20,729 nt of DNA from Devosiaceae bacterium (GTDB lineage: Bacteria > Pseudomonadota > Alphaproteobacteria > Rhizobiales > Devosiaceae), in the NCBI GenBank assembly GCA_021648585.1, contig JAKISM010000025.1, positions 1 through 20,729 on the forward strand, written 5' to 3'. This document shows, piece by piece, positions 17,098 to 20,729 of this stretch (its first letter is position 1; every line of letters starts with the position of its first letter). A program made the position numbers and the translations under genes. The notes beneath the pieces are model-generated. The model was not told where the DNA came from and did not search any database. It saw nothing but the letters and a program-made list of their open reading frames with translations.

Positions 17098-17528
17098 TTG
17101 TATGGCGTGTTGCCAATAAACACCGTGCCGACTTAATTGGAAGCGGGGGGTTATACTACCCTGGTCGTTGGCATTCTAAAGGAAAACCAATCGTGTATTT
17201 TTCTGAACATCCGGCATTGGCGATTCTTGAAGTTTTAGTGAACATGGATATCGAATCGCATTTGCTTACAGAGTATGTAATGATGAAAATCAAGTTGGCA
17301 GATGGTATAAATATAAAAGAAATAAGCGAATATCCATTTGACAAAATTATTTGTCGAAAACTCGGCGATGAATGGCTTGAAAAAGGGGAAACTTCAGTTT
17401 GCAGAGTTAGAAGCGTTATAGTCCCTGAGAGCTATAACTATCTTTTTAACCCACTTCATTTTAAAGCTCAAAAGACAAAAATTATCAATGTTGCACCATT
17501 TAAATTTGACGCCAGGCTCTTTGATTAA
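17094..17528 (+). CDS. RES-domain toxin (predicted NAD+-degrading)
   Basis: Toxin of a type II module. RES toxins studied so far (such as MbcT) consume NAD+ and so arrest growth. The 144-residue protein covers one complete RES domain: R5 in VWRVA, G-x-x-YYPGRW with R25, Y35 in PIVYFSEHPALAILEVLV with E46, and S107 in RSVIVPESYNYLFNPLHF. The Arg-Tyr-Glu-Ser set described for the family is intact, so the toxin looks functional. It begins by ATGA overlap with the antitoxin and ends 16 bp before the convergent hslO stop. Confidence 0.9.
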   Translation: MIVWRVANKHRADLIGSGGLYYPGRWHSKGKPIVYFSEHPALAILEVLVNMDIESHLLTEYVMMKIKLADGINIKEISEYPFDKIICRKLGDEWLEKGETSVCRVRSVIVPESYNYLFNPLHFKAQKTKIINVAPFKFDARLFD

Positions 17529-17544
17529 TAGCTAAACATCAAAC

Positions 17545-18501
17545 TTACTTACTCTCAAACTGATTGGGATTAAAATAATATTTGCTTGAGCAAAATTCAC
17601 AAGCGACTTCTATTTCTCCGTTTTTTAGCATATTTTCTCTGTCTTTGGCTGAAAATGATTTAGCTAACATTGCTTCGATGCGCTCGGCTGAGCAAGAGCA
17701 ATTATCTCTTAGTGCAGTTGGGTTAAAAATACGCACACCGCTTTCGTGATAGAGCCTAAATAATAAACGCTCGGGGGATAATTGTGGATCTAGCAATTCT
17801 TCATCACCTAATGTTGATAGGTGCGCTTTAGCCTCTTGCCAGCTATCTTCTTTATCAATATCTATATCGCCTGCTTTAGCTTGCTCTCCTTTGGGCAAAT
17901 GCTGCAACAAGATACCACCAGCTCGCCAATGCGCTCGCTTTTCCCCTTTAGTTGAAAGCTCGCCAACCGCTAGGCGTACCATTGTTGGGATTTGCTCTGA
18001 TTGCATAAAATATTGCTCTGCAATTTCTTCAAAGCCAATATTATCAAGCGCAACAATTCCTTGATAGCGTTCAGTATTTTCTCCCTGATCTATAGTCATT
18101 GCTAAATGACCTTTGCCAAGTAAATCTGCGGTGCTAATTTTCCCCTGTTCAGCTTTTTCAAGCAGTGCTTTTTCGTCAAACCGAGCGTAAGCACGCAAAC
18201 TATCTGGAGCATTAAAATCAACGATGAGCATATTTAGCACCCCATCGCTTTGCGTTTGCAAAATAAGGCGGCCCTCAAATTTTAATGATGAGCCAATCAG
18301 CGCACCAAGCACTATTGCCTCACCAAGCGCCCTAGCAATAGGTGTTGGATAATCATGCGCTAATAAGATATTATCAATGGCTTTTGAAAGCCTAACAATG
18401 CGTCCACGGCAATCTAATTTTTCAAGCGTAAATGGCACAATAACATCATCTAGGCTTTCTTCTCTATTCAGTCCAAAATCTGATAAAAGATTTTTATTCA
18501 T
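17545..18501 (-). CDS. hslO: Redox-regulated chaperone Hsp33
   Basis: Cytoplasmic holdase that is switched on by oxidation and heat. The 318-residue product has the long N-terminal substrate-binding domain and the C-terminal zinc switch with C268-x-C270 and C301-x-x-C304, the four cysteines that release zinc and form disulfides on activation. The family length is about 290-330. The ATG shares a base with the argF stop (TAATG), so translation is probably coupled with arginine synthesis genes, an order I recall from Rhizobiales. Confidence 0.95.
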   Translation of the reverse strand: MNKNLLSDFGLNREESLDDVIVPFTLEKLDCRGRIVRLSKAIDNILLAHDYPTPIARALGEAIVLGALIGSSLKFEGRLILQTQSDGVLNMLIVDFNAPDSLRAYARFDEKALLEKAEQGKISTADLLGKGHLAMTIDQGENTERYQGIVALDNIGFEEIAEQYFMQSEQIPTMVRLAVGELSTKGEKRAHWRAGGILLQHLPKGEQAKAGDIDIDKEDSWQEAKAHLSTLGDEELLDPQLSPERLLFRLYHESGVRIFNPTALRDNCSCSAERIEAMLAKSFSAKDRENMLKNGEIEVACEFCSSKYYFNPNQFESK

Positions 18502-19433
18502 TATAATTTCTCAATTCCAAATACATAACAAAGAATAGCTTTTTGCACATGCAGACGATTTTCTGCCTCGTCAAAAACTAATGATTGTTTTCCATCAATT
18601 ACTTCTGGAGTTACCTCATCGCCTCGATGCGCTGGCAAGCAGTGCATAAAGGGCGCATCGGGCTTTGCTAAAGACATAAGTTTTTTATCTATTCGATAGG
18701 GCGCTAAAATCTTGCGACGTTCATCAGCGTCTTTATCTCCCATAGAAACCCACGTATCTGTCATAACTAAATCAGCATCTTTAACTGCTTCTTTTGGGTC
18801 TTCAATAATTTTTACCAAACCATTGCTGGCAGCAATTTGAGCTAACATACCTTGATTTGGAGCATATTGTTTGGGGGTTGAAATATATAGATTAGCGCCA
18901 AAAATTGTTGCGCCCTCTACCCAAGAAAGCAGCACATTATTTGCGTCCCCAACCCATGTGATTTTTTTACCTTTTATAGAGCCTCTATGTTCTTCATAAG
19001 TCATAATATCTGCCATTACTTGGCAGGGGTGCGAGCGCCGAGTTAGCCCATTAATAACTGGAATAGATGCTGCACCTGCAAGCTCAAGCAAGTCCTCATG
19101 TGAGGAAATTCTAATCATTATCGCATCAACATAGCGCGACATAACTTTTGCCGTATCTGATAATGTTTCATCAAGTGAAAGCTGCATGTCAGAGCCAGCA
19201 AGCATAAGAGTTTCACCACCAAGCTGGCGCATTCCAACATCAAAAGAAACACGAGTACGAGTGCTGGTCTGCTCAAAAATCATCGCTAATATTTTATCAT
19301 TTAAGAGAGCAGGACGCTCACCATTTTTAAGTTTAGCTTTTATTTCAAGCGCTAAATTCAAAATTCCTCTTAATGTCTTTTCATCAAAATCATTTAAGTC
19401 AAGAAAATGTCTTACTTTTTGATTATTACTCAT
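18501..19433 (-). CDS. argF: Ornithine carbamoyltransferase
   Basis: Makes citrulline from ornithine and carbamoyl phosphate in arginine synthesis. The product (310 residues from this start) shows the carbamoyl-phosphate loop STRTR (57-61), HPCQ (135-138), the ornithine-side DTWVSMG (226-232) and HCLPAHRGDE (264-273). Two in-frame ATGs compete: 19439 (spaced 3 bases from GAGG) and 19433 (spaced 9 bases). I choose 19433 because its spacing suits the ribosome site. The gene overlaps the 3' end of argD, and its stop overlaps the hslO start. Confidence 0.95.
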   Translation of the reverse strand: MSNNQKVRHFLDLNDFDEKTLRGILNLALEIKAKLKNGERPALLNDKILAMIFEQTSTRTRVSFDVGMRQLGGETLMLAGSDMQLSLDETLSDTAKVMSRYVDAIMIRISSHEDLLELAGAASIPVINGLTRRSHPCQVMADIMTYEEHRGSIKGKKITWVGDANNVLLSWVEGATIFGANLYISTPKQYAPNQGMLAQIAASNGLVKIIEDPKEAVKDADLVMTDTWVSMGDKDADERRKILAPYRIDKKLMSLAKPDAPFMHCLPAHRGDEVTPEVIDGKQSLVFDEAENRLHVQKAILCYVFGIEKL

Positions 19434-20607
19434 TTTCATTTTCCTCTAACTTTTCAAAACTTGCACTAATAATATCTATCGCCTGTTGTATATCTTGCTC
19501 ACTAACAATTAGTGGTGGTAATAGACGCAACACATTATCACCAGCGCCAATTGCCAATAAATGATTTTTGCGCAATAAAGCAACAAATTCAGCAATGGGG
19601 GGAGTGATTTTTATACCCACCATAAGCCCTTTGCCACGTATTTCTTTAATATATTGTGGAAATTTTTGCGCTAATTGTTGTAAATGCCAATTTAATTTTT
19701 GCCCCATTCTTTCAATATGCGGCAAAAAATCAGGCTCCATCATTCTATCAAGCACAACATTGCCAATAGTGCAGGCAAGCGGATTGCCGCCATAAGTTGA
19801 GCCATGTGTTCCGGGGAGCATAGAGGCGGCAACTTCTTCTTTTGCCAAACATGCACCAAGCGGAAAGCCAGCACCAATTCCTTTAGCTATCGCCATAATA
19901 TCAGGTTCAATATTGGCGCTTTGATAAGCAAATAATTTGCCCGTCCGTCCATAACCACATTGCACCTCATCTAAAATTAGCAACAAATCATGCCTATCGC
20001 AAAGCTCTCTTAAAGAGCGTATAAATTCATCAGATATTACATTAACACCGCCTTCGCCCTGCACTGGCTCAATTAAAATGGCGCAAGTTTTTTTATCAAT
20101 AACTTTTTCAACAAGTTCAATATCGCCCGCTTCAACTTGAACAAAACCAGCTAACGGCTCGCCAAAGCCCTCAAGATAAGCAGGATTGCCACCAGCAGCG
20201 ATTGCCCCAAGCGTGCGCCCATGAAACGCTCCCTTAAAAGTAATAATATTTGTGCGTTGTTTTTTGCCCTTTGTATAATAATAATGGCGTGCGGTTTTAA
20301 TAGCGCACTCAATGGCTTCCGTTCCAGAATTGGTAAAAAACACTGCATCAGCAAATGTTAAATCAACTAAGCGCTTAGCCAATTTTTCCTGGCTTTCAAT
20401 TTGAAACAGGTTTGAAACATGCCACACTTTTTCAGCGCTATCTTTAAGAGCGCTAACAAGTGCCTCATCATTATGCCCAAGCGCATTCACGCCTATCCCT
20501 GAATAAAAATCAAGATAAGAAATTCCCTCATCAGTAAAGAGGCGCATACCCTTGCCATGAGTAAAATTAAGATTAGAGCGAGCATAAGTATTATAAAGAG
20601 CCGACAT
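19426..20607 (-). CDS. argD: Acetylornithine aminotransferase
   Basis: PLP enzyme giving N-acetylornithine in arginine synthesis, often also active in lysine synthesis. The 393-residue product has NSGTEA (93-98), FHGRT (about 128-132), LDEVQ with D213 binding the PLP ring nitrogen, and the PLP lysine K242 in AIAKGIGAGFPLGA. An upstream in-frame ATG (20664) would start only about 6 bases after the predicted transcription start and run through a terminator-like hairpin, so ATG 20607 is preferred, although GAAAG at 9 bases is only a weak ribosome site. It is the first gene of the argD-argF-hslO run. Confidence 0.94.
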   Translation of the reverse strand: MSALYNTYARSNLNFTHGKGMRLFTDEGISYLDFYSGIGVNALGHNDEALVSALKDSAEKVWHVSNLFQIESQEKLAKRLVDLTFADAVFFTNSGTEAIECAIKTARHYYYTKGKKQRTNIITFKGAFHGRTLGAIAAGGNPAYLEGFGEPLAGFVQVEAGDIELVEKVIDKKTCAILIEPVQGEGGVNVISDEFIRSLRELCDRHDLLLILDEVQCGYGRTGKLFAYQSANIEPDIMAIAKGIGAGFPLGACLAKEEVAASMLPGTHGSTYGGNPLACTIGNVVLDRMMEPDFLPHIERMGQKLNWHLQQLAQKFPQYIKEIRGKGLMVGIKITPPIAEFVALLRKNHLLAIGAGDNVLRLLPPLIVSEQDIQQAIDIISASFEKLEENENE

Positions 20608-20620
20608 TTTATTATCTTTC

Positions 20621-20655
20621 AAAACTAAAAACGCACCGCTTATGGGCGGTACGTT
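20621..20655 (-). terminator. Intrinsic-terminator-like hairpin in the argD leader
   Basis: Reading the minus strand, AACGTACCGC (20646-20655) pairs with GCGGTGCGTT (20630-20639): ten pairs including one G-U, with a six-base loop (20640-20645). The stem is followed by a U tract (UUUUUAGUUUU, 20621-20631, its start inside the stem). It lies between a strong promoter and the argD start, so it would act as an attenuator rather than an operon end. It could instead end transcription from a gene beyond the window. Confidence 0.75.
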
Positions 20656-20676
20656 ATTGTACATTCTAATAGGCTC

Positions 20677-20705
20677 ATTATCGCCTAGCTAAGGATAAGT
20701 GTCAA
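20677..20705 (-). promoter_or_regulatory. Strong sigma-70-type promoter of argD-argF-hslO
   Basis: On the minus strand TTGACA (20700-20705) and GATAAT (20677-20682) are 17 bp apart, matching 11 of 12 consensus bases with ideal spacing. Transcription would begin near 20670, giving a leader of about 63 bases before argD that contains the terminator-like hairpin. Confidence 0.75.
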
Positions 20706-20729
20706 TCTTGTGTAAAACAGATAAATTTT

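Overview
The window is a gene-dense, AT-rich bacterial chromosome segment. It carries about 17 protein genes on both strands, mostly with gaps under 160 bp; no gene-free stretch reaches 300 bases, and no rRNA, tRNA or CRISPR array was seen. Several gene neighbourhoods resemble those of alphaproteobacteria of the Hyphomicrobiales (Rhizobiales) type: xerC divergent from priA, a two-domain dCTP deaminase gene divergent from metZ, and an argD-argF-hslO run. The low GC content is more like a reduced or host- or marine-adapted lineage than a typical soil rhizobium. This placement is inferred from memory of gene order and protein motifs, not from a database search.

Layout. 1-1634 (-): a methyl-accepting chemotaxis protein with a periplasmic c-type haem sensor (CxxCH), cut by the window edge and carrying a frameshift at a run of eight A. 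1795-5000: xerC (-) and priA (+), divergent. 5016-8875 (-): a copper module, a CopA-type P1B ATPase followed by a Tat-exported multicopper oxidase, driven by a textbook CueR/MerR-type promoter at 8910-8940. 8994-9082: an imperfect nested palindromic repeat between copA and the next operon. 9092-11631 (-): dCTP deaminase, fetA-like ATPase and fetB-like permease, packed as an apparent operon. 11745-12956 (+): metZ, converging with a CDP-alcohol phosphatidyltransferase (12953-13561, -). 13668-16453 (+): trkH and a DinF-type MATE exporter, overlapping. 16549-17528 (+): a Xre/MbcA/ParS-RES toxin-antitoxin pair with its own promoter and a palindrome in it. 17545-20607 (-): argD, argF and hslO with overlapping ends, preceded by a strong promoter and, between promoter and argD, an intrinsic-terminator-like hairpin.

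How the genes work together. CopA would pump Cu(I) out of the cytoplasm and the oxidase would convert it to less toxic Cu(II) in the periplasm, both induced by copper through a CueR-like activator that is not encoded here. ArgD and ArgF give two steps of arginine synthesis; hslO, a redox chaperone, shares their transcript. FetAB probably exports iron. TrkH takes up potassium. The RES toxin module is the only clear accessory element.

I did not find a clearly new multi-gene system. The signals most worth checking are the candidate attenuator ahead of argD, the poly-A frameshift in the haem-sensing chemoreceptor, the apparent AUU start of fetA, the palindromic repeat, and the promoter/palindrome of the toxin-antitoxin pair.
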